DNA of 43,876 nt from Microbacteriaceae bacterium (GTDB lineage Bacteria; Actinomycetota; Actinomycetes; Actinomycetales; Microbacteriaceae). Below, one piece after another: positions 8,632 through 15,660 of this stretch. The position numbers and the translations under genes were made by a program. Each line of letters begins with the position of its first letter. The first letter of the stretch is position 1. The stretch spans positions 1 through 43,876 of the forward strand of contig CANEXL010000005.1 of assembly GCA_947443745.1 (NCBI GenBank), given 5' to 3'. The notes under the pieces were generated by a model that did no database searches, was not told the DNA's origin, and saw only the letters and a program-made list of their open reading frames with translations.

Positions 8632-9699
8632 TCAGTTCGAACCGGGCGTGATGCCAGCCCAGGCGGCGTGCAGCAATGCGGTCAGATTTTCTTTCGTCGC
8701 TGGACGGGGGTTGCTTTCGGGGATTAACGGGAGAGCGATGCTGACCGCTTCGTCAATGTCAGATTCCTTGAAGCCATAGTCCTTGAGAGCCGCGGGCGCA
8801 TTGAGCTCGGCACGCAGGGCATTCAACCCCTCCAGTCCTGTCGATGCTCCAAAGGCCGCGGCCAGGCGCCTATCCGCGTCTGCGGCAAACGGTGCATTGA
8901 AGGCCAAAACATACGGCAATACGGTTGCGTGCGTCTGGGCATGAGGAAGGTTGTACGTTCCGCCGAGAACATGGCAAATTTTGTGATGCATGCCCGAGCC
9001 GGCCGAAGCGAAAGAAACGGCCGACAAATAGGCTCCGAAGAGCGCCTGCTCACGCCCCTTCTCATCCGTTGGATTCTTAACAATTAGTGGAAGGCCTGAA
9101 GCGAGAGCCCGGATGCCTTCCGCGGCCAAGGCCTGGTTGATGGGATCCGCGCGCGGCGCCCACATGGAGTCAACGCAATGAGCAAGAGCATTCATGCCTG
9201 ACGCCACAGAAAGCTCAACCGCTAAAGAGTACGTGAGTTCGGCGTCGTAAACGACGGTTACCGGGAGGACACGGTTGTCTACCCCCGTGGTCTTACGAGC
9301 GCCCTCGGTCAGCCCCCACACGTTCGTTGCTTCGGAACCGGCATAGGTTGTCGCGACAGCAAGAATAGGAATTCCCGTGGTGAGCGCGATTGCCTTCGCC
9401 AGACCCGTCGTTGACCCTCCGCCGACGCAAATCAGCAGATCGATTCCATTGTCGACGGCGGCTTTTCTTGCATCCTCCGCTTTTTCAATCGGAACATGTT
9501 GAACGACGTCGCCGAATGTTACGGTCACCGAGATGTCGGCCGTCACGGCCTTCGCAATTTCTGCTTCAAACTCCGCGGCGATCAGCATCACTCTTTTGGC
9601 GCCAAGACGAGCTACTTCCTCAGCCACGTTTCTCGCTGCGTGACCGCCACCAAAAAGTAAGCGTTGACCCAAGGTTTCATGCGCAAAGTTGAGGCCCAC
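8632..9699 (-). CDS. Maleylacetate reductase
   Basis: Iron-type alcohol dehydrogenase fold enzyme reducing maleylacetate to 3-oxoadipate with NAD(P)H. Visible motifs are [16 protein letters not shown] near residue 90, [16 protein letters not shown] near 115 and [21 protein letters not shown] near 240. The track ORF begins at 9852 inside the upstream gene. The proper start is GTG at 9699, 5 nt after the hydroxylase stop and with AAAGG upstream, giving 355 residues as usual for this family. It sits between hydroxylase and dioxygenase in a three-gene catabolic operon. Downstream enzymes for 3-oxoadipate (CoA transferase, thiolase) are not in the window. Confidence 0.92.
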   Translation of the reverse strand: MGLNFAHETLGQRLLFGGGHAARNVAEEVARLGAKRVMLIAAEFEAEIAKAVTADISVTVTFGDVVQHVPIEKAEDARKAAVDNGIDLLICVGGGSTTGLAKAIALTTGIPILAVATTYAGSEATNVWGLTEGARKTTGVDNRVLPVTVVYDAELTYSLAVELSVASGMNALAHCVDSMWAPRADPINQALAAEGIRALASGLPLIVKNPTDEKGREQALFGAYLSAVSFASAGSGMHHKICHVLGGTYNLPHAQTHATVLPYVLAFNAPFAADADRRLAAAFGASTGLEGLNALRAELNAPAALKDYGFKESDIDEAVSIALPLIPESNPRPATKENLTALLHAAWAGITPGSN

Positions 9700-9704
9700 T
9701 GCGG

Positions 9705-11498
9705 TTAGCCCTTTCGACTGAGAACAGCGTTGAGAGCCGTGGTGAGCGCTTGAGCAGGATCGGCGACGCTTCCTTGTGAACGCCACGCAATGATCTTGTC
9801 GGGACGCACCAAAATGACGCCATCCTCGTCGATCTCGCGGGTTCGCTCCCAATCAAAGTAAAGGTCGGTTGTCTCACGGCCTGGGCCAATCACAACCGCC
9901 TTGAGGGGAATACCAAGATCTGCCGCAACCTTTTCGGCGGCTTTTGCCCACGCCTCGCCAGAAATGCCGGTAATCAGAGTGAATTGAGAGCTGGGGCACA
10001 AATCAAGCGTTGAGTACTTGCTGTTGTTATCCCCGACCCACACGTGCGGCAACGGCGAGCCTGGCACAGTGGACGGCTGATAGTAAAGCTCCGGGTCTCG
10101 GGTCGGTGCGGGCTTGGACGACCCGTCCGACAGCACGGCACTGGATTCGTAGAATTGCCCCATTTCGACACCGTGACAATTGAACTCGTAATCCTTGAGT
10201 TTGAGCGCCTTCGCCAGCGCCGATCGCTTGGCGCGCGCGGCGGGAGTGTTGTCCTTTCGGCTGCGAATCTGTTCGGCCATCTCCTGCTCGTTCTTCGCGT
10301 CGTTGAAACCGAGAGCCGTGAAGATATCGGCAAACTCGCGAGAGGATTTGTTAGCACGCAGCACTATTTGCTTCGCAATGGGCGCGCGCTCATCCGTGTA
10401 CGTTTCCAGCAATTCCGGGCCTGCGTACCCTCTGATAACGGATGCCATTTTCCACGCGAGGTTGTAGGAGTCCTGAACCGACGTGTTCGAGCCAAGCCCG
10501 TTGCTGGGGGGATGACGGTGAATGGCGTCACCTCCACAGAAAACGCGCCCGTTCTGAAGCTTGGTCGCATACATCTCGTTGACGCCCCAGAGCGTGTATC
10601 CGGTAATTTCAACGTCCAAGTCGGGGATTCCGAGCAAGTTGCGAACAATGCCTCGGGCCATCTCTTCGTCAATATCCGGTGCGGGACCCGTAATGTCGTA
10701 GCCCCACACAATCAACCACTCGTTCCAGGGACGGACCATTCGCACGAGACCTGTCCCGATTCCTCCCACATTGGCACCCGGCTGAACAACCCAATACAAA
10801 ACCGAAGGACGGTGGTTCACTAACGGAGAAATATCGGCCTTGAACGTGATGTTGATCGAACCGGCGATGTCCATTTTGCCCTCGAAGGTGAGCCCAATTT
10901 CTTCAGCGACTTTAGATCGGGCGCCATCCGAAGCAAAAAGGTATTTGGCGCGAATCGTGTATTCCGTGCCCGAGACACGATCGAGAACCCTCACGGTGAC
11001 GCCATTGGCGTCTTGGGTGTGAGAAACATACTCGTTGGAGAAACGTGTTTGGGTTCCCAGCATGGTGGCGTTCTTCACCAAGATTGGTTCGAGATACGTC
11101 TGCGGAATGTCGCAGTTCAGAGTGGGAGAAGCGGCCTCATAGTCTGCGTGGCGAGCAGGACTGGTGCCCCACGTCAAAATTCGTCCGAGTTCTTCGCCGG
11201 CAATAGACGTGCAGAAGACGGTATCGCCAATCTTGTGGTGAGGCGTGGAGTCAGCTTTGACCTGCTCTTCAATGCCGAGCTCCCGAAAGAACTCCATCGA
11301 ACGCTGATTCGTGATGTGTGCGCGGGGAGTATTCGCTGTCCACCGATACTTCGTCAACATGATGTTGGGAATACCGAGCCGCGAAAGAGCGAGCGCCATG
11401 GAGGCCCCTGCGGGGCCGGAGCCGATAATTACGACATCGGTTTCGACGACGCCATCGGGGAGAGCTGTTTCGGCGATTCCATCATTAAAAATCGACAT
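9705..11498 (-). CDS. FAD-dependent aromatic hydroxylase (TfdB / phenol hydroxylase-like)
   Basis: Group A flavoprotein monooxygenase, 597 residues. Seen are the Rossmann GSGPAGASMALALSRLG near residue 30, the R in NTPRAHITNQRSMEF, the DG motif YLFASDGARSK near 195, the GD motif FCGGDAIHRHPPSNGLGSNT near 325, and a C-terminal thioredoxin-like extension typical of the phenol hydroxylase/TfdB group. It should hydroxylate a phenol (resorcinol or a chloro- or nitrophenol are candidates) towards hydroxyquinol for the next two enzymes. AAGGA lies 7 nt before the ATG. First gene of the catabolic operon; the upstream gap holds a candidate AraC operator. Exact substrate is inference. Confidence 0.88.
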   Translation of the reverse strand: MSIFNDGIAETALPDGVVETDVVIIGSGPAGASMALALSRLGIPNIMLTKYRWTANTPRAHITNQRSMEFFRELGIEEQVKADSTPHHKIGDTVFCTSIAGEELGRILTWGTSPARHADYEAASPTLNCDIPQTYLEPILVKNATMLGTQTRFSNEYVSHTQDANGVTVRVLDRVSGTEYTIRAKYLFASDGARSKVAEEIGLTFEGKMDIAGSINITFKADISPLVNHRPSVLYWVVQPGANVGGIGTGLVRMVRPWNEWLIVWGYDITGPAPDIDEEMARGIVRNLLGIPDLDVEITGYTLWGVNEMYATKLQNGRVFCGGDAIHRHPPSNGLGSNTSVQDSYNLAWKMASVIRGYAGPELLETYTDERAPIAKQIVLRANKSSREFADIFTALGFNDAKNEQEMAEQIRSRKDNTPAARAKRSALAKALKLKDYEFNCHGVEMGQFYESSAVLSDGSSKPAPTRDPELYYQPSTVPGSPLPHVWVGDNNSKYSTLDLCPSSQFTLITGISGEAWAKAAEKVAADLGIPLKAVVIGPGRETTDLYFDWERTREIDEDGVILVRPDKIIAWRSQGSVADPAQALTTALNAVLSRKG

Positions 11499-11582
11499 TG
11501 ATTTTCCTTTTCCTCAGCGCAGCGCACCATTGCTCTTTGCTTGTCACTGAGCGTGCCAGTTCGATGCATGGAAAAGGTTTAG

Positions 11583-11610
11583 ATGGCGAATTTCATCAAC
11601 CTAATGGCGA
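11583..11610 (-). promoter_or_regulatory. Candidate AraC-family operator: two direct repeats 21 bp apart
   Basis: ATGGCGA occurs at 11583-11589 and 11604-11610 on the plus strand (TCGCCAT on the operon strand), start to start 21 bp, two helical turns. AraC-type regulators classically bind tandem half-sites with about this spacing. The pair lies in the 118-bp gap between the regulator's stop and the hydroxylase ATG, 85-115 bp upstream of that start. Confidence 0.5.
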
Positions 11611-11616
11611 TATTTA

Positions 11617-12666
11617 TCAAGGCGAGCGCGTCCCAACAGAGGGCCCCGTTCGCGCCTCCGACGGGGTCAACCCGAATCGATTCCGAAAGACCCGGGAAAA
11701 GTGCGCGTGAGAGTTAAACCCGCAGTGCTGGGAAACATCGTTCACTGTCATTTGATCACGTGTCGTTGACATCAAAAGCCGTCTCGCTAGGTCGAGTCTT
11801 TTGTCTAAGACAACGTTCACGATTCCCCTATTTTGGCTCGAGAAAACCCTCGAAAGTTGGCGTTCACTCACACCGATGGCGAGTGAGATCATGCTGGCCG
11901 AGAGATCCGGATTGCGTAAATGACGATCGATGAAGGCAAGCGCGATTCTGAACTGCGACGAAAGACTGGACGCGCTGGTGCTCGCAAAAATTCCCCGAAG
12001 GAGATCGAAAATATGGTCTTCGGTCTCGGTGAGAGGTTCATCTGCGGGATTCGACAATGCTTTCGACATATTGTCCGCGATCAAGGTCGCGAAATCATTC
12101 GCTTTGGTGGATTTGCCGAAGTTGAGGACGTGGGGTTCACCGCTCGCGGGGAGTTCGCCATCGGAAATTTCGGCAAATGAATTACGCGGAACCATCAAAA
12201 CAAGTTCTTTCAATCCTTTTGCGAAACCGCGCATGAACGGCCGATCAGAGTCATAGACCAGAACGCTTCCCGGGCCAAGGGTTCTCACTCCGTCTTTGTG
12301 ATAAAAAAACGAGTCGCCAAAAAGGGCAAAGTAGAGAACGACCGAGTCGGCGGGAGCAGAACGGATATGCGCCGACGACCTCTCTATTACATGCGCGTTG
12401 GCCGCCACGTGGGCAAAGTGCAATCGGGGGAGGTGAAGGTTTACCTCTGTTGCTTCAAGAGATGCCCCATGAATGGTTCGAGCCCCCAAGCTCACCAACG
12501 CCTTGGCGTTGTGATCTTCCCACTTCTCAACCCGGTCTGGGTCGTCTAAACCGCTGGTGGTGAAACGTTCCGAATTGACCTGAAATCGGGGAGACAAATC
12601 CCCCGAAGGCGTTGAGGCGATGACGGGCTCGCCCGTCGTGCTGAGAGAAAAACCACTGTGGGCCAC
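11617..12666 (-). CDS. AraC/XylS-family transcriptional regulator
   Basis: Likely activator of the adjacent catabolic operon. The N-terminal half resembles the AraC-binding-like sensory domain seen in aromatic-responsive regulators. The C-terminal ~100 residues carry two helix-turn-helix motifs: SASMISLAIGVSERQLSRVF and VNDVSQHCGFNSHAHFSRVF, followed by RFGLTPSEAR. The track ORF starts at 12747 inside the purU-tail repeat. A better start is GTG at 12666, preceded by GGGGAGG with a 6-nt spacer, giving 349 residues. It is transcribed in the same direction as the hydroxylase, 118 bp upstream of it, and its own promoter must lie in the 58 bp between its start and the island edge or beyond. Confidence 0.88.
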   Translation of the reverse strand: MAHSGFSLSTTGEPVIASTPSGDLSPRFQVNSERFTTSGLDDPDRVEKWEDHNAKALVSLGARTIHGASLEATEVNLHLPRLHFAHVAANAHVIERSSAHIRSAPADSVVLYFALFGDSFFYHKDGVRTLGPGSVLVYDSDRPFMRGFAKGLKELVLMVPRNSFAEISDGELPASGEPHVLNFGKSTKANDFATLIADNMSKALSNPADEPLTETEDHIFDLLRGIFASTSASSLSSQFRIALAFIDRHLRNPDLSASMISLAIGVSERQLSRVFSSQNRGIVNVVLDKRLDLARRLLMSTTRDQMTVNDVSQHCGFNSHAHFSRVFRNRFGLTPSEARTGPSVGTRSP

Positions 12667-12724
12667 CGCAAACCTCCCCCGCTCGACCCTGAAACTGAAG
12701 TTGTAGAAGACTACCAGCGACCAG

Positions 12725-12761
12725 CTTCTGGACGGGCAACGCACCATTATTTTTCGCTAGC
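12725..12761 (+). pseudogene. purU 3'-end remnant: right copy of the island-flanking repeat
   Basis: Encodes LLDGQRTIIFR-stop in a frame with no gene body: homology to purU begins abruptly at the CTT codon at 12725 and an in-frame TAG lies at 12704. Compared with 2829-2865 it has four third-position changes and then 22 identical bases (12740-12761). The copy sits between the AraC regulator and the ferric-reductase gene and marks the right edge of the island. In an integration model, the part left of the core came with the element and the part right of it is the original chromosome. Confidence 0.8.
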
Positions 12762-12850
12762 TAGAAGCAATTCGGCCCCTCGTCTGGCTTCATAAGCAAT
12801 TCATAGAATTCGCCAATGATTCGCTCAGACGCGAGTGTCACAGTCATCTC

Positions 12851-14233
12851 ATGACCACCATCGACGCCACGCGCATCAAACGCCAGCACACCTCTCGGCT
12901 GCGCCGCGGCGACCTCCTTTCGACTCTGGTCTACTTCTCCGTTGCCATCGTTCTCGCCATCTTCTTGGCCGACGGAGGCGCTGTCTACTTCACGAACATC
13001 CGGGATGTCACGACCGGCATTGGCATTGTCGCGGGCCTCATCGGTAGCGACCTGTTGCTCGTCATGCTGCTGCTCGCCGCCCGAGTTCCGTATATTGACC
13101 GCACGTTCGGTCACGACACGGCGTTGGCCCAGCACCGCAAGCTCGGTAAGCCGGTCTTGTACCTGATTTTGGCCCACATGGGGTTGCTCCTCATCGGCTA
13201 CGGCATTTCGTCCGGTTTCAACCCCATCGACGAAGCCTTCAACATGATCAACACCATGGAACACATGTGGCTCGCCTTCATCGGCATGGCCCTCATGATC
13301 ATCGTCGTTGTCACCTCGCTCGTCATCGTTCGCAAGAAGCTGCCCTACCAGTTCTGGTACCTCGTGCACCTTCTCTCCTATGGCGCCGTCTTGGCCGCAC
13401 TCCCCCACCAATTCTCGACCGGCATGCTCTTCGCCGACGGAACCTGGGCGCGTTATTACTGGATGCTCTTCTACGTGGGCACGCTGGCCGCCATCACCAT
13501 CTTTCGCGTCATCATCCCCGTCGCCCTCTCCCTCAAGCATTCCCTCGTTGTCTCAGAGGTTCGCGTGGAAGCGCCCGGCGTCGTCTCCATCACGATGACC
13601 GGTCGCCGCCTGCACGAGCTCAAGGGCAAGGGCGGGCAGTTCATCAACTGGCGCTTCTGGGCTCCCAAGCTCTGGTGGGTGTCGCATCCCTTCTCCTTAT
13701 CTGCAGCACCGGATGGCAAGAGCCTGCGCATCACCGTGCGTGACCTCGGCGATACCAGTCACCGCCTGCTCACCATCGCCCCCGGCACCAAGGTCAGCTT
13801 CGAAGGCCCCTACGGGATCTTCTCCGACGCCGCCCGCACGACGACCAAAGCCGTGTTCATTGCTGCCGGTGTGGGAATAACCCCCATTCGGGCCATGCTG
13901 GAAGACCCTCAGTTGAAGGCAAACGATGCCACCGTCATTTTGCGCGGCACTACCGAGCAAGAGATATTTTTGTGGCAGGAAACGTACGACCTGTGCGTGG
14001 CCAAGCACGCCTCGCTGCGGGTGTTGGTTGGAAAACGCCCCCGCGGTGTGGCCACCTGGCTCTCGGCGGAGGCTTACTCCGGCGGCGAGCGCCTCTCCAC
14101 GCTGGCGCCCGATATCAAAAACTCTGACGTCTTCATCTGCGGCCCCATGCAGTGGACGGATCTCGTCGTTCGCGACGCCAAACGGGCTGGAGTGCCCGAC
14201 CACCAGATTCACGCGGAAAGGTTCGAATTCTAA
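12851..14233 (+). CDS. Ferric-reductase-like transmembrane flavoprotein with FAD/NAD(P)H-binding domain
   Basis: 460 residues. About six membrane helices fill residues 20-225, with histidines in AQHRKLG, LILAHMG, YLVHLLSYG and LPHQF positioned like the haem ligands of ferric reductase-like transmembrane domains. A cytosolic FAD-binding domain follows (HPFSLSAAPDG, near 275, an RxYS-like variant) and then an NAD(P)H-binding domain (FIAAGVGITPIRAML near 330, CGPMQWTD near 430). It would move electrons from NAD(P)H across the membrane. The next two genes (FMN-binding protein and ApbE) overlap or abut it, pointing to an extracytosolic flavoprotein as electron acceptor. The first gene right of the island edge; no strong ribosome site is visible at the ATG. 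Confidence 0.88.
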   Translation: MTTIDATRIKRQHTSRLRRGDLLSTLVYFSVAIVLAIFLADGGAVYFTNIRDVTTGIGIVAGLIGSDLLLVMLLLAARVPYIDRTFGHDTALAQHRKLGKPVLYLILAHMGLLLIGYGISSGFNPIDEAFNMINTMEHMWLAFIGMALMIIVVVTSLVIVRKKLPYQFWYLVHLLSYGAVLAALPHQFSTGMLFADGTWARYYWMLFYVGTLAAITIFRVIIPVALSLKHSLVVSEVRVEAPGVVSITMTGRRLHELKGKGGQFINWRFWAPKLWWVSHPFSLSAAPDGKSLRITVRDLGDTSHRLLTIAPGTKVSFEGPYGIFSDAARTTTKAVFIAAGVGITPIRAMLEDPQLKANDATVILRGTTEQEIFLWQETYDLCVAKHASLRVLVGKRPRGVATWLSAEAYSGGERLSTLAPDIKNSDVFICGPMQWTDLVVRDAKRAGVPDHQIHAERFEF

Positions 14234-14811
14234 TGAGGGCACGCAGTGCATTTTTTGCCGGCGCCGGTTCGGTCGCCATTCTGGCCATCGGCTGGCAAGC
14301 CGGAGTGGGGTCGCTCATGTCCGCCCTCCCCACGAGCGCGCCGGCAGCATCCGGAACGAACGCTCCAGCGGGCACCGCCAATTCTGGAACGGCGAATTCT
14401 GGAACGGCGAATTCTGGAACGGCGACAGCGGGAAGCGCCGCCGGCACTGGGTCGACAGGAACCACGTCCAACACCAGCAATTCCCCCAGTGCTGCCGCTC
14501 CAGCGCCTGCTGCCGGTGGAGCCGTGGCCGACGGCACCTATAACGGCCAGACGTTCAACACCCGTTACGGAACGGTACAGGTGAATGCGGTCTTCGCCGG
14601 CGGCAAAATCACGGATGTCGTGGCCGTCAAACTGACCGACCAAGGCCGCCAATCGGTCAGCATCAGCAACCAAGCCGCTCCGATGATTCGCCGAGAAGTA
14701 CTCTCGGCGCAGTCCGCAAAGGTCAGCAACATTGGTGGCGCCACGTACACGTCGCAGGGCTACCTGGCATCGTTGCAGTCGGCACTCGATGCTGCCGGCT
14801 TCACCGGTTAG
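14233..14811 (+). CDS. Secreted or membrane-anchored FMN-binding domain protein
   Basis: 192 residues from the ATG at 14233, which overlaps the previous stop by one base (TAATG); the longer track ORF from 14152 lies inside the upstream gene. N-terminal hydrophobic segment (FFAGAGSVAILAIGWQAG) is a signal or anchor, followed by an Ala/Gly/Ser/Thr-rich linker with five-residue NSGTA repeats, then an FMN_bind domain (DGTYNGQTFNTRYGTVQV to the C-terminus). The flavinylation site region reads NIGGATYTS, a variant of the usual D-x-x-S-G-A-T-x-T. ApbE, the enzyme that attaches FMN to this site, is the next gene. Probable role: covalent-FMN electron carrier outside the membrane, reduced by the upstream flavoprotein. 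Confidence 0.86.
   Translation: MRARSAFFAGAGSVAILAIGWQAGVGSLMSALPTSAPAASGTNAPAGTANSGTANSGTANSGTATAGSAAGTGSTGTTSNTSNSPSAAAPAPAAGGAVADGTYNGQTFNTRYGTVQVNAVFAGGKITDVVAVKLTDQGRQSVSISNQAAPMIRREVLSAQSAKVSNIGGATYTSQGYLASLQSALDAAGFTG
14380..14424 (+). repeat. Three perfect 15-bp tandem repeats in the FMN-binding protein linker
   Basis: AATTCTGGAACGGCG is repeated three times without a mismatch, encoding NSGTA units in the flexible linker between the membrane anchor and the FMN domain. The unit length is a multiple of three, so copy-number change would lengthen or shorten the linker without a frameshift. Confidence 0.95.
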
Positions 14812-14823
14812 AACGTATTTCTC

Positions 14824-15660
14824 ATGACAGTGCACACTTTTGAATCGATGGGGACGGTTGTCAGCGTTCGCTTGAGCGCTCCAACGCCACATTCCGATGC
14901 CACTCGTGCATCGCTGTCAACGGAGGTCCTAGCCCTCCGCGAATCCGTCGCAATGGCCGCCGCCGAGCAGGTTTTTGACGGGCTAAACGAGCGCTTCAGT
15001 TTGTACCGAGAATCCTCGGAGATCTCGCAGATTGCCCGCGGCGAACTGCTTCTCTCAGCCTCCAGCGAGCGCATGCGGGACGCCTACGCCGAGGCGCTGC
15101 TCTGGCGAGAGGCGACGAACGGCGCTTTCACACCGCACCGCCCCGACGGGGTGCTCGATCTCTCGGGAACGATTAAGGCCGTGGCCATTGCAGAAGCGGC
15201 CGCGGCCATTCAGGCGTGTGGCTTTACCGATTTCTCCATCAACGCGGGGGGCGACATCCTGACGCACGGTTTCGCCACTGACGTTACGGCCTCAGACGAT
15301 TCCGCCTCAGATGACACACACATTGGCGACTGGATGACCGGCATCGTCGACCCGCAGAACCGCACCGAACTGCTGTCTGTCGTGGCGCTCACTCCTGAGT
15401 TGCCGGCGATGGCGACCTCGGGTTCGGCCGAACGCGGCGACCACATTTGGGCCCGGCCCGGTGCCACAAACGATTTTCTTCAAGCCACGGTTGTTGCTCA
15501 AGACATCATCACAGCGGATGTCTTTGCGACCGCCATTATTGCCGGCGGCCAAGAAACCCTCGATCACCTCACGTCACATTTTGAGATTGCGGTACTGGTG
15601 GTGAAAGCTGACGGTGAGCTTCTCGCGAACGCCCGGTTCCCAGAGCTCGTAGCGCATTAA
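14824..15660 (+). CDS. apbE: FAD:protein FMN transferase ApbE
   Basis: Transfers FMN from FAD to a threonine of FMN_bind proteins. 278 residues, somewhat short but complete: N-terminal FESMGTVVSV, LNERFSLYRESSEISQIA near 55, DLSGTIKAVA near 115 (usual form DLGGIAKGYA), SINAGGDILTHG near 140 and the C-terminal MATSGSAERGDHIW (the ATSG motif) near 205. No signal peptide is obvious, although many ApbE proteins are exported. It lies 12 bp after its presumed substrate protein. Its last 92 bp overlap the convergent metal ATPase gene. Confidence 0.9.
   Translation: MTVHTFESMGTVVSVRLSAPTPHSDATRASLSTEVLALRESVAMAAAEQVFDGLNERFSLYRESSEISQIARGELLLSASSERMRDAYAEALLWREATNGAFTPHRPDGVLDLSGTIKAVAIAEAAAAIQACGFTDFSINAGGDILTHGFATDVTASDDSASDDTHIGDWMTGIVDPQNRTELLSVVALTPELPAMATSGSAERGDHIWARPGATNDFLQATVVAQDIITADVFATAIIAGGQETLDHLTSHFEIAVLVVKADGELLANARFPELVAH

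Larger units (their letters stand above)
2829..12761. mobile_element. Putative genomic island (aromatic catabolism) inserted at the purU 3' end
   Basis: A 9.9-kb block bounded by the two purU-tail repeats. All nine genes inside are on the minus strand and form one functional set: AraC regulator, phenol hydroxylase, maleylacetate reductase, intradiol dioxygenase, substrate-binding protein, two ATPases and two permeases. Flanking genes are housekeeping or unrelated. Spot checks of GC suggest a somewhat lower value than the flanks, but I did not count the whole region. No integrase, transposase or relaxase gene is present, so the element would have been mobilised in trans, have lost its recombinase, or have arrived by homologous exchange with a donor carrying the same arrangement. 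Confidence 0.6.

Noticed and set aside
9700-9852. N-terminal extension of maleylacetate reductase in the ORF track
   Set aside because: It overlaps the hydroxylase C-terminus in another frame and gives an Arg/Ser-rich non-family sequence.
2865-12724. Integrase, transposase or phage genes in the island
   Set aside because: Every gene in the block is accounted for by regulator, enzymes or transporter; none resembles a recombinase.
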